Part shown: positions 1-13,700 of the stretch, piece by piece
Numbering within the stretch: the first letter of the stretch is position 1
How the letters are laid out: every line of letters begins with the position of its first letter
DNA from: Lateolabrax maculatus
Lineage: Eukaryota; Chordata; Actinopteri; Acropomatiformes; Lateolabracidae
Length of the DNA: 64,000 bases
Direction: 5' to 3'
Assembly (NCBI GenBank): GCA_031216445.1
Contig: CM062201.1
Span: 1-64,000, forward strand
Notes under the pieces: generated by a model
Seen by the model: only the letters and a program-made list of their open reading frames with translations
Told to the model about the DNA's origin: nothing
Database searches by the model: none
Made by a program: the position numbers and the translations under genes

Positions 1-2592
1 AACATCATTGAGAGCAAGTTTGCTTATTTATCAACTTCTTTTGATGAAATAAGGTGTTTTTTGACTGTTGATGTTTATTATGGTCACATTATTATGAAAA
101 CACTCCTTTCTGTTGAATAACATCATTCAGAGCAAGTTTGCTTATTTATCAACTTCTTTTGATGAAATAAGGTGTTTTATGACTGTTGATGTTTATTATG
201 GTCACATTATTATGAAAACACTCCTTTCTGTTGAATAACATCATTCAGAGCAAGTTTGCTTGTTTATCAACTTCTTTTGTTGAAATAAGGTGTTTTATGA
301 CTGTTGATGTTTATTATGGTCACATTATTATGAAAACACTCAGTTCTGTTGAATAACATCATTCAGTTCTGTTGATGTTTACTTTGCTTATTTATCAACT
401 TCTTTTGATGAAATAAGGTGTTGTTTGACTGTTGATGTTTATTATGGTCACATTATTATGAAAACACTCCTTTCTGTTGAATAACATCATTCAGAGCAAG
501 TTTGCTTATTTATCAACTTCTTTTGATGAAATAAGGTGTTTTTTGACAGTTGATGTTTATTTTCATCACAGTATTATGAAAACACTCCTTTCTGTTGAAT
601 AACATCATTGAGAGCAAGTTTGCTTGTTTATCAACTTCTTTTGATGAAATAAGGTGTTTTTTGACTGTTGATGTTTATTTTCATAACAGAAGCATGGAAA
701 CACTCAGTTCTGTTGAATAACATCATTCAGAGCAAGTTTGCTTATTTATCAACTTCTTTTGATGAAATAAGGTGTTTTATGACTGTTGATGTTTATTATG
801 GTCACATTATTATGAAAACACTCAGTTCTGTTGAATAACATCATTGAGAGCAAGTTTGCTTATTTATCAACTTCTTTTGATGAAATAAGGTGTTTTATGA
901 CTGTTGATGTTTATTATGGTCACATTATTATGAAAACACTCAGTTCTGTTGAATAACATCATTCAGTTCTGTTGATGTTTACTTTGCTTATTTATCAACT
1001 TCTTTTGATGAAATAAGGTGTTTTATGACTGTTGATGTTTATTATGGTCACAGTATTATGAAAACACTCCTTTCTGTTTGAATAACATCATTCAGAGCAA
1101 GTTTGCTTATTTATCAACTTCTTTTGATGAAATAAGGTGTTTTATGACTGTTGATGTTTATTATGGTCACATTATTATGAAAACACTCCTTTCTGTTGAA
1201 TAACATCATTCAGAGCAAGTTTGCTTGTTTATCAACTTCTTTTGTTGAAATAAGGTGTTTTATGACTGTTGATGTTTATTATGGTCACATTATTATGAAA
1301 ACACTCAGTTCTGTTGAATAACATCATTCAGTTCTGTTGATGTTTACTTTGCTTATTTATCAACTTCTTTTGATGAAATAAGGTGTTTTATGACAGTTGA
1401 TGTTTATTATGGTCACATTATTATGAAAACACTCAGTTCTGTTGAATAACATCATTCAGAGCAAGTTTGCTTATTTATCAACTTCTTTTGATGAAATAAG
1501 GTGTTTTATGACTGTTGATGTTTATTATGGTCACATTATTATGAAAACACTCAGTTCTGTTGAATAACATCATTCAGTTCTGTTGATGTTTACTTTGCTT
1601 ATTTATCAACTTCTTTTGATGAAATAAGGTGTTTTATGACAGTTGATGTTTATTATGGTCACATTATTATGAAAACACTCAGTTCTGTTGGATAACATCA
1701 TTCAGTTCTGTGATGTTTACTTTGCTTATTTATCAACTTCTTTTGATGAAATAAGGTGTTTTATGACAGTTGATGTTTATTATGGTCACATTATTATGAA
1801 AACACTCAGTTCTGTTGAATAACATCATTCAGTTCTGTTGATGTTTACTTTGCTTATTTATCAACTTCTTTTGATGAAATAAGGTGTTTTATGACTGTTG
1901 ATGTTTATTATGGTCACAGTATTATGAAAACACTCCTTTCTGTTGAATAACATCATTCAGAGCAAGTTTGCTTATTTATCAACTTCTTTTGATGAAATAA
2001 GGTGTTTTATGACTGTTGATGTTTATTATGGTCACATTATTATGAAAACACTCCTTTCTGTTGAATAACATCATTCAGAGCAAGTTTGCTTGTTTATCAA
2101 CTTCTTTTGTTGAAATAAGGTGTTTTATGACTGTTGATGTTTATTATGGTCACATTATTATGAAAACACTCAGTTCTGTTGAATAACATCATTCAGTTCT
2201 GTTGATGTTTACTTTGCTTATTTATCAACTTCTTTTGATGAAATAAGGTGTTTTTTGACTGTTGATGTTTATTATGGTCACATTATTATGAAAACACTCC
2301 TTTCTGTTGAATAACATCATTCAGAGCAAGTTTGCTTATTTATCAACTTCTTTTGATGAAATAAGGTGTTTTTTGACTGTTGATGTTTATTATGGTCACA
2401 TTATTATGAAAACACTCAGTTCTGTTGAATAACATCATTCAGAGCAAGTTTGCTTATTTATCAACTTCTTTTGATGAAATAAGGTGTTTTATGACAGTTG
2501 ATGTTTATTATGGTCACATTATTATGAAAACACTCAGTTCTGTTGAATAACATCATTCAGTTCTGTTGATGTTTACTTTGCTTATTTATCAA

Positions 2593-2650
2593 CTTCTGTT
2601 ATGAAAATAAGCATCAACAGTCAAAAAACACCTTATTTCATCAAAAGAAG
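2593..2650 (-). repeat. Inverted 48-bp segment inside a satellite monomer (copy 1)
   Basis: The core 2598-2645 is the reverse complement of the normal monomer segment running from TTTGATGAAATAAGG to TTTTCATAAC. It is flanked by CTTCT (2593-2597) and AGAAG (2646-2650), an inverted pair already present in normal monomers of the AACAGAAGCATGG type. This fits an inversion between 5-bp inverted repeats. Confidence 0.85.
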
Positions 2651-4666
2651 CATGGAAACACTCCTTTCTGTTGAATAACATCATTCAGAGCAAGTTTGCT
2701 TATTTATCAACTTCTTTTGATGAAATAAGGTGTTTTATGACAGTTGATGTTTATTTTCATCACATTATTATGAAAACACTCCTTTCTGTTGAATAACATC
2801 ATTCAGAGCAAGTTTGCTTATTTATCAACTTCTTTTGATGAAATAAGGTGTTTTTTGACAGTTGATGTTTATTTTCATCACAGTATTATGAAAACACTCC
2901 TTTCTGTTGAATAACATCATTCAGAGCAAGTTTGCTTATTTATCAACTTCTTTTGATGAAATAAGGTGTTTTATGACAGTTGATGTTTATTATGGTCACA
3001 TTATTATGAAAACACTCAGTTCTGTTGAATAACATCATTCAGTTCTGTTGATGTTTACTTTGCTTATTTATCAACTTCTTTTGATGAAATAAGGTGTTTT
3101 ATGACTGTTGATGTTTATTATGGTCACAGTATTATGAAAACACTCCTTTCTGTTGAATAACATCATTCAGAGCAAGTTTGCTTATTTATCAACTTCTTTT
3201 GATGAAATAAGGTGTTTTATGACTGTTGATGTTTATTATGGTCACATTATTATGAAAACACTCCTTCTGTTGAATAACATCATTCAGAGCAAGTTTGCTT
3301 GTTTATCAACTTCTTTTGTTGAAATAAGGTGTTTTATGACTGTTGATGTTTATTATGGTCACATTATTATGAAAACACTCAGTTCTGTTGAATAACATCA
3401 TTCAGTTCTGTTGATGTTTACTTTGCTTATTTATCAACTTCTTTTGATGAAATAAGGTGTTTTATGACAGTTGATGTTTATTATGGTCACATTATTATGA
3501 AAACACTCAGTTCTGTTGAATAACATCATTCAGAGCAAGTTTGCTTATTTATCAACTTCTTTTGATGAAATAAGGTGTTTTATGACTGTTGATGTTTATT
3601 ATGGTCACATTATTATGAAAACACTCAGTTCTGTTGAATAACATCATTCAGTTCTGTTGATGTTTACTTTGCTTATTTATCAACTTCTTTTGATGAAATA
3701 AGGTGTTTTATGACAGTTGATGTTTATTATGGTCACATTATTATGAAAACACTCAGTTCTGTTGGATAACATCATTCAGTTCTGTTGATGTTTACTTTGC
3801 TTATTTATCAACTTCTTTTGATGAAATAAGGTGTTTTATGACAGTTGATGTTTATTATGGTCACATTATTATGAAAACACTCAGTTCTGTTGAATAACAT
3901 CATTCAGTTCTGTTGATGTTTACTTTGCTTATTTATCAACTTCTTTTGATGAAATAAGGTGTTTTATGACTGTTGATGTTTATTATGGTCACAGTATTAT
4001 GAAAACACTCCTTTCTGTTGAATAACATCATTCAGAGCAAGTTTGCTTATTTATCAACTTCTTTTGATGAAATAAGGTGTTTTATGACTGTTGATGTTTA
4101 TTATGGTCACATTATTATGAAAACACTCCTTTCTGTTGAATAACATCATTCAGAGCAAGTTTGCTTGTTTATCAACTTCTTTTGTTGAAATAAGGTGTTT
4201 TATGACTGTTGATGTTTATTATGGTCACATTATTATGAAAACACTCAGTTCTGTTGAATAACATCATTCAGTTCTGTTGATGTTTACTTTGCTTATTTAT
4301 CAACTTCTTTTGATGAAATAAGGTGTTTTTTGACTGTTGATGTTTATTATGGTCACATTATTATGAAAACACTCCTTTCTGTTGAATAACATCATTCAGA
4401 GCAAGTTTGCTTATTTATCAACTTCTTTTGATGAAATAAGGTGTTTTTTGACTGTTGATGTTTATTATGGTCACATTATTATGAAAACACTCAGTTCTGT
4501 TGAATAACATCATTCAGAGCAAGTTTGCTTATTTATCAACTTCTTTGATGAAATAAGGTGTTTTATGACAGTTGATGTTTATTATGGTCACATTATTATG
4601 AAAACACTCAGTTCTGTTGAATAACATCATTCAGTTCTGTTGATGTTTACTTTGCTTATTTATCAA

Positions 4667-4724
4667 CTTCTGTTATGAAAATAAGCATCAACAGTCAAAA
4701 AACACCTTATTTCATCAAAAGAAG
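4667..4724 (-). repeat. Inverted 48-bp segment inside a satellite monomer (copy 2)
   Basis: Same inverted core (4672-4719) and same CTTCT/AGAAG borders as the one at 2593-2650, 2,074 bp downstream. The inversion happened once and was copied with the surrounding higher-order block. Confidence 0.85.
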
Positions 4725-7700
4725 CATGGAAACACTCCTTTCTGTTGAATAACATCATTCAGAGCAAGTTTGCTTATTTATCAACTTCTTTTGATGAAAT
4801 AAGGTGTTTTATGACAGTTGATGTTTATTTTCATCACATTATTATGAAAACACTCCTTTCTGTTGAATAACATCATTCAGAGCAAGTTTGCTTATTTATC
4901 AACTTCTTTTGATGAAATAAGGTGTTTTATGACTGTTGATGTTTATTATGGTCACATTATTATGAAAACACTCCATTCTGTTGAATAACATCATTCAGAG
5001 CAAGTTTGCTTGTTTATCAACTTCTTTTGTTGAAATAAGGTGTTTTATGACTTTTGATGTTTATTATGGTCACATTATTATGAAAACACTCAGTTCTATT
5101 GAATAACATCATTCAGTTCTGTTGATGTTTACTTTGCTTATTTATCAACTTCTTTTGATGAAATAAGGTGTTTTATGACAGTTGATGTTTATTATGGTCA
5201 CATTATTATGAAAACACTCAGTTCTGTTGAATAACATCATTCAGAGCAAGTTTGCTTATTTATCAACTTCTTTTGATGAAATAAGGTGTTTTATGACTGT
5301 TGATGTTTATTATGGTCACATTATTATGAAAACACTCAGTTCTGTTGAATAACATCATTCAGTTCTGTTGATGTTTACTTTGCTTATTTATCAACTTCTT
5401 TTGATGAAATAAGGTGTTTTATGACAGTTGATGTTTATTATGGTCACATTATTATGAAAACACTCAGTTCTGTTGAATAACATCATTCAGTTCTGTTGAT
5501 GTTTACTTTGCTTATTTATCAACTTCTTTTGATGAAATAAGGTGTTTTATGACAGTTGATGTTTATTATGGTCACATTATTATGAAAACACTCAGTTCTG
5601 TTGAATAACATCATTCAGTTCTGTTGATGTTTACTTTGCTTATTTATCAACTTCTTTTGATGAAATAAGGTGTTTTATGACTGTTGATGTTTATTATGGT
5701 CACATTATTATGAAAACACTCAGTTCTGTTGAATAACATCATTCAGTTCTGTTGATGTTTACTTTGCTTATTTATCAACTTCTTTTGATGAAATAAGGTG
5801 TTTTATGACAGTTGATGTTTATTATGGTCACAGTATTATGAAAACACTCCTTTCTGTTGAATAACATCATTCAGAGCAAGTTTGCTTGTTTATCAACTTC
5901 TTTTGTTCAAATAAGGTGTTTTATGACTGTTGATGTTTATTAAGGTCACATTATTATGAAAACACTCAGTTCTGTTGAATAACATCATTCAGTTCTGTTG
6001 ATGTTTACTTTGCTTATTTATCAACTTCTTTTGATGAAATAAGGTGTTTTTTTGACTGTTGATGCTTATTTTCATAACAGAAGCATGGAAACACTCCTTT
6101 CTGTTGAATAACATCATTCAGAGCAAGTTTGCTTATTTATCAACTTCTTTTGATGAAATAAGGTGTTTTATGACTGTTGATGTTTATTTTCATCACATTA
6201 TTATGAAAACACTCCTTTCTGTTGAATAACATCATTCAGAGCAAGTTTGCTTATTTATCAACTTCTTTTGATGAAATAAGGTGTTTTATGACTGTTGATG
6301 GTCACATTATTATGAAAACACTCAGTTCTGTTGAATAACATCATTCAGTTCTGTTGATGTTTACTTTGCTTATTTATCAACTTCTTTTGATGAAATAAGG
6401 TGTTTTTTGACTGTTGATGTTTATTATGGTCACATTATTATGAAAACACTCCTTTCTGTTGAATAACATCATTCAGTTCTGTTGATGTTTACTTTGCTTA
6501 TTTATCAACTTCTTTTGATGAAATAAGGTGTTTTATGACAGTTGATGTTTATTATGGTCACATTATTATGAAAACACTCAGTTCTGTTGAATAACATCAT
6601 TCAGTTCTGTTGATGTTTACTTTGCTTATTTATCAACTTCTTTTGATGAAATAAGGTGTTTTTTGACTGTTGATGTTTATTATGGTCACATTATTATGAA
6701 AACACTCAGTTCTGTTGAATAACATCATTCAGTTCTGTTGATGTTTACTTTGCTTATTTATCAACTTCTTTTGATGAAATAAGGTGTTTTATGACTGTTG
6801 ATGTTTATTATGGTCACAGTATTATGAAAACACTCCTTTCTGTTGAATAACATCATTCAGAGCAAGTTTGCTTATTTATCAACTTCTTTTGATGAAATAA
6901 GGTGTTTTATGACTGTTGATGTTTATTATGGTCACATTATTATGAAAACACTCCTTTCTGTTGAATAACATCATTCAGAGCAAGTTTGCTTGTTTATCAA
7001 CTTCTTTTGTTCAAATAAGGTGTTTTTTGACTGTTGATGTTTATTATGGTCACATTATTATGAAAACACTCAGTTCTGTTGAATAACATCATTCAGTTCT
7101 GTTGATGTTTACTTTGCTTATTTATCAACTTCTTTTGATGAAATAAGGTGTTTTATGACAGTTGATGTTTATTATGGTCACATTATTATGAAAACACTCA
7201 GTTCTGTTGAATAACATCATTCAGTTCTGTTGATGTTTACTTTGCTTATTTATCAACTTCTTTTGATGAAATAAGGTGTTTTATGACTGTTGATGTTTAT
7301 TATGGTCACAGTATTATGAAAACACTCCTTTCTGTTGAATAACATCATTCAGAGCAAGTTTGCTTATTTATCAACTTCTTTTGATGAAATAAGGTGTTTT
7401 ATGACTGTTGATGTTTATTATGGTCACATTATTATGAAAACACTCCTTTCTGTTGAATAACATCATTCAGTTCTGTTGATGTTTACTTTGCTTATTTATC
7501 AACTTCTTTTGATGAAATAAGGTGTTTTTTGACTGTTGATGCTTATTTTCATAACAGAAGCATGGAAACACTCCTTTCTGTTGAATAACATCATTCAGAG
7601 CAAGTTTGCTTATTTATCAACTTCTTTTGATGAAATAAGGTGTTTTATGACTGTTGATGTTTATTTTCATCACATTATTATGAAAACACTCCTTTCTGTT

Positions 7701-10700
7701 GAATAACATCATTCAGAGCAAGTTTGCTTATTTATCAACTTCTTTTGATGAAATAAGGTGTTTTATGACTGTTGATGGTCACATTATTATGAAAACACTC
7801 AGTTCTGTTGAATAACATCATTCAGTTCTGTTGATGTTTACTTTGCTTATTTATCAACTTCTTTTGATGAAATAAGGTGTTTTTTGACTGTTGATGTTTA
7901 TTATGGTCACATTATTATGAAAACACTCCTTTCTGTTGAATAACATCATTCAGTTCTGTTGATGTTTACTTTGCTTATTTATCAACTTCTTTTGATGAAA
8001 TAAGGTGTTTTATGACAGTTGATGTTTATTATGGTCACATTATTATGAAAACACTCAGTTCTGTTGAATAACATCATTCAGTTCTGTTGATGTTTACTTT
8101 GCTTATTTATCAACTTCTTTTGATGAAATAAGGTGTTTTTTGACTGTTGATGTTTATTATGGTCACATTATTATGAAAACACTCCTTTCTGTTGAATAAC
8201 ATCATTCAGAGCAAGTTTGCTTGTTTATCAACTTCTTTTGTTCAAATAAGGTGTTTTATGACTTTTGATGTTTATTATGGTCACATTATTATGAAAACAC
8301 TCAGTTCTATTGAATAACATCATTCAGTTCTGTTGATGTTTACTTTGCTTATTTATCAACTTCTTTTGATGAAATAAGGTGTTTTATGACAGTTGATGTT
8401 TATTATGGTCACATTATTATGAAAACACTCAGTTCTGTTGAATAACATCATTCAGAGCAAGTTTGCTTATTTATCAACTTCTTTTGATGAAATAAGGTGT
8501 TTTATGACTGTTGATGTTTATTATGGTCACATTATTATGAAAACACTCAGTTCTGTTGAATAACATCATTCAGTTCTGTTGATGTTTACTTTGCTTATTT
8601 ATCAACTTCTTTTGATGAAATAAGGTGTTTTATGACAGTTGATGTTTATTATGGTCACATTATTATGAAAACACTCAGTTCTGTTGAATAACATCATTCA
8701 GTTCTGTTGATGTTTACTTTGCTTATTTATCAACTTCTTTTGATGAAATAAGGTGTTTTATGACAGTTGATGTTTATTATGGTCACATTATTATGAAAAC
8801 ACTCAGTTCTGTTGAATAACATCATTCAGAGCAAGTTTGCTTATTTATCAACTTCTTTTGATGAAATAAGGTGTTTTATGACTGTTGATGTTTATTATGG
8901 TCACATTATTATGAAAACACTCAGTTCTGTTGAATAACATCATTCAGTTCTGTTGATGTTTACTTTGCTTATTTATCAACTTCTTTTGATGAAATAAGGT
9001 GTTTTATGACAGTTGATGTTTATTATGGTCACATTATTATGAAAACACTCAGTTCTGTTGAATAACATCATTCAGTTCTGTTGATGTTTACTTTGCTTAT
9101 TTATCAACTTCTTTTGATGAAATAAGGTGTTTTATGACAGTTGATGTTTATTATGGTCACATTATTATGAAAACACTCAGTTCTGTTGAATAACATCATT
9201 CAGTTCTGTTGATGTTTACTTTGCTTATTTATCAACTTCTTTTGATGAAATAAGGTGTTTTATGACTGTTGATGTTTATTATGGTCACAGTATTATGAAA
9301 ACACTCCTTTCTGTTGAATAACATCATTCAGAGCAAGTTTGCTTATTTATCAACTTCTTTTGATGAAATAAGGTGTTTTATGACTGTTGATGTTTATTAT
9401 GGTCACATTATTATGAAAACACTCCTTTCTGTTGAATAACATCATTCAGAGCAAGTTTGCTTGTTTATCAACTTCTTTTGTTGAAATAAGGTGTTTTATG
9501 ACTGTTGATGTTTATTATGGTCACATTATTATGAAAACACTCAGTTCTGTTGAATAACATCATTCAGTTCTGTTGATGTTTACTTTGCTTATTTATCAAC
9601 TTCTTTTGATGAAATAAGGTGTTTTTTGACAGTTGATGTTTATTTTCATCACAGTATTATGAAAACACTCCTTTCTGTTGAATAACATCATTCAGAGCAA
9701 GTTTGCTTATTTATCAACTTCTTTTGATGAAATAAGGTGTTTTATGACAGTTGATGTTTATTATGGTCACATTATTATGAAAACACTCAGTTCTGTTGAA
9801 TAACATCATTCAGTTCTGTTGATGTTTACTTTGCTTATTTATCAACTTCTTTTGATGAAATAAGGTGTTTTATGACTGTTGATGTTTATTATGGTCACAG
9901 TATTATGAAAACACTCCTTTCTGTTGAATAACATCATTCAGAGCAAGTTTGCTTATTTATCAATTTCTTTTGTTGAAATAAGGTGTGTTTTGACAGTTGA
10001 TGTTTATTTTCATCACAGTATTATGAAAACACTCCTTTCTGTTGAATAACATCATTCAGAGCAAGTTTGCTTATTTATCAACTTCTTTTGATGAAGTAAG
10101 GTGTTTTTTGACAGTTGATGTTTATTTTCATCACAGTATTATGAAAACACTCCTTTCTGTTGAATAACATCATTCAGAGCAAGTTTGCTTATTTATCAAT
10201 TTCTTTTGTTGAAATAAGGTGTGTTTTGACAGTTGATGTTTATTTTCATCACAGTATTATGAAAACACTCCTTTCTGTTGAATAACATCATTCAGAGCAA
10301 GTTTGCTTATTTATCAACTTCTTTTGATGAAATAAGGTGTTTTATGACTGTTGATGTTTATTATGGTCACATTATTATGAAAACACTCCTTTCTGTTGAA
10401 TAACATCATTCAGAGCAAGTTTGCTTGTTTATCAACTTCTTTTGTTCAAATAAGGTGTTTTATGACTGTTGATGTTTATTATGGTCACATTATTATGAAA
10501 ACACTCAGTTCTGTTGAATAACATCATTCAGTTCTGTTGATGTTTACTTTGCTTATTTATCAACTTCTTTTGATGAAATAAGGTGTTTTATGACTGTTGA
10601 TGTTTATTATGGTCACAGTATTATGAAAACACTCCTTTCTGTTGAATAACATCATTCAGAGCAAGTTTGCTTATTTATCAACTTCTTTTGATGAAATAAG

Positions 10701-13700
10701 GTGTTTTATGACTGTTGATGTTTATTATGGTCACATTATTATGAAAACACTCAGTTCTGTTGAATAACATCATTCAGTTCTGTTGATGTTTACTTTGCTT
10801 ATTTATCAACTTCTTTTGATGAAATAAGGTGTTTTATGACAGTTGATGTTTATTATGGTCACATTATTATGAAAACACTCAGTTCTGTTGAATAACATCA
10901 TTCAGAGCAAGTTTGCTTATTTATCAACTTCTTTTGATGAAATAAGGTGTTTTATGACAGTTGATGTTTATTTTCATAACAGAAGCATGGAAACACTCAG
11001 TTCTGTTGAATAACATCATTCAGAGCAAGTTTGCTTATTTATCAACTTCTTTTGATGAAATAAGGTGTTTTATGACTGTTGATGTTTATTATGGTCACAT
11101 TATTATGAAAACACTCCTTTCTGTTGAATAACATCATTCAGTTCTGTTGATGTTTACTTTGCTTATTTATCAACTTCTTTTGATGAAATAAGGTGTTTTA
11201 TGACAGTTGATGTTTATTATGGTCACATTATTATGAAAACACTCAGTTCTGTTGAATAACATCATTCAGTTCTGTTGATGTTTTACTTTGCTTATTTATC
11301 AACTTCTTTTGATGAAATAAGGTGTTTTTTGACTGTTGATGTTTATTATGGTCACATTATTATGAAAACACTCAGTTCTGTTGAATAACATCATTCAGTT
11401 CTGTTGATGTTTACTTTGCTTATTTATCAACTTCTTTTGATGAAATAAGGTGTTTTATGACTGTTGATGTTTATTATGGTCACAGTATTATGAAAACACT
11501 CCTTTCTGTTGAATAACATCATTCAGAGCAAGTTTGCTTATTTATCAATTTCTTTTGTTGAAATAAGGTGTGTTTTGACAGTTGATGTTTATTTTCATCA
11601 CAGTATTATGAAAACACTCCTTTCTGTTGAATAACATCATTCAGAGCAAGTTTGCTTATTTATCAACTTCTTTTGATGAAATAAGGTGTTTTTTGACAGT
11701 TGATGTTTATTTTCATCACAGTATTATGAAAACACTCCTTTCTGTTGAATAACATCATTCAGAGCAAGTTTGCTTATTTATCAACTTCTTTTGATGAAAT
11801 AAGGTGTTTTATGACAGTTGATGTTTATTATGGTCACATTATTATGAAAACACTCAGTTCTGTTGAATAACATCATTCAGTTCTGTTGATGTTTACTTTG
11901 CTTATTTATCAACTTCTTTTGATGAAATAAGGTGTTTTATGACTGTTGATGTTTATTATGGTCACAGTATTATGAAAACACTCCTTTCTGTTGAATAACA
12001 TCATTCAGAGCAAGTTTGCTTGTTTATCAACTTCTTTTGTTCAAATAAGGTGTTTTATGACTGTTGATGTTTATTAAGGTCACATTATTATGAAAACACT
12101 CAGTTCTGTTGAATAACATCATTCAGTTCTGTTGATGTTTACTTTGCTTATTTATCAACTTCTTTTGATGAAATAAGGTGTTTTTTGACTGTTGATGCTT
12201 ATTTTCATAACAGAAGCATGGAAACACTCCTTTCTGTTGAATAACATCATTCAGAGCAAGTTTGATTATTTATCAACTTCTTTTGATGAAATAAGGTGTT
12301 TTATGACTGTTGATGTTTATTTTCATCACATTATTATGAAAACACTCCTTTCTGTTGAATAACATCATTCAGAGCAAGTTTGCTTATTTATCAACTTCTT
12401 TTGATGAAATAAGGTGTTTTATGACTGTTGATGGTCACATTATTATGAAAACACTCAGTTCTGTTGAATAACATCATTCAGTTCTGTTGATGTTTACTTT
12501 GCTTATTTATCAACTTCTTTTGATGAAATAAGGTGTTTTTTGACTGTTGATGTTTATTATGGTCACATTATTATGAAAACACTCCTTTCTGTTGAATAAC
12601 ATCATTCAGAGCAAGTTTGCTTATTTATCAACTTCTTTTGATGAAATAAGGTGTTTTTTGACTGTTGATGTTTATTATGGTCACATTATTATGAAAACAC
12701 TCAGTTCTGTTGAATAACATCATTCAGAGCAAGTTTGCTTATTTATCAACTTCTTTTGATGAAATAAGGTGTTTTATGACTGTTGATGTTTATTATGGTC
12801 ACATTATTATGAAAACACTCAGTTCTGTTGAATAACATCATTCAGTTCTGTTGATGTTTACTTTGCTTATTTATCAACTTCTTTTGATGAAATAAGGTGT
12901 TTTATGACTGTTGATGTTTATTATGGTCACAGTATTATGAAAACACTCCTTTCTGTTGAATAACATCATTCAGAGCAAGTTTGCTTATTTATCAATTTCT
13001 TTTGTTGAAATAAGGTGTGTTTTGACAGTTGATGTTTATTTTCATCACAGTATTATGAAAACACTCCTTTCTGTTGAATAACATCATTCAGAGCAAGTTT
13101 GCTTATTTATCAACTTCTTTTGATGAAGTAAGGTGTTTTTTGACAGTTGATGTTTATTTTCATCACAGTATTATGAAAACACTCCTTTCTGTTGAATAAC
13201 ATCATTCAGAGCAAGTTTGCTTATTTATCAACTTCTTTTGATGAAATAAGGTGTTTTATGACAGTTGATGTTTATTATGGTCACATTATTATGAAAACAC
13301 TCAGTTCTGTTGAATAACATCATTCAGAGCAAGTTTGCTTATTTATCAACTTCTTTTGATGAAATAAGGTGTTTTATGACTGTTGATGTTTATTATGGTC
13401 ACATTATTATGAAAACACTCAGTTCTGTTGAATAACATCATTCAGTTCTGTTGATGTTTACTTTGCTTATTTATCAACTTCTTTTGATGAAATAAGGTGT
13501 TTTATGACAGTTGATGTTTATTATGGTCACAGTATTATGAAAACACTCCTTTCTGTTGAATAACATCATTCAGAGCAAGTTTGCTTATTTATCAACTTCT
13601 TTTGATGAAATAAGGTGTTTTATGACTGTTGATGTTTATTTTCATCACAGTATTATGAAAACACTCCTTTCTGTTGAATAACATCATTCAGAGCAAGTTT

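Larger units (their letters stand above)
950..4870 (+). repeat. Higher-order duplication, period about 2,074 bp
   Basis: Two blocks of the satellite, about 950-2800 and 3025-4870, repeat the same order of monomer variants at an offset of 2,074 bp. Rare markers recur at this spacing: GTTGGATAAC at 1687 and 3761, CAGTATTATG at 1051 and 3127 (2,076, reflecting single-base indels near 1076 and 3262), and an inverted segment at 2598 and 4672. The array therefore expanded by duplication of multi-monomer blocks as well as of single monomers. Confidence 0.85.

Noticed and set aside
3153..3395. 80-codon open frame in the satellite
   Set aside because: It arises from one lost T at about 3262 that keeps a repeat frame open across two monomers; its protein is just the monomer translated twice.
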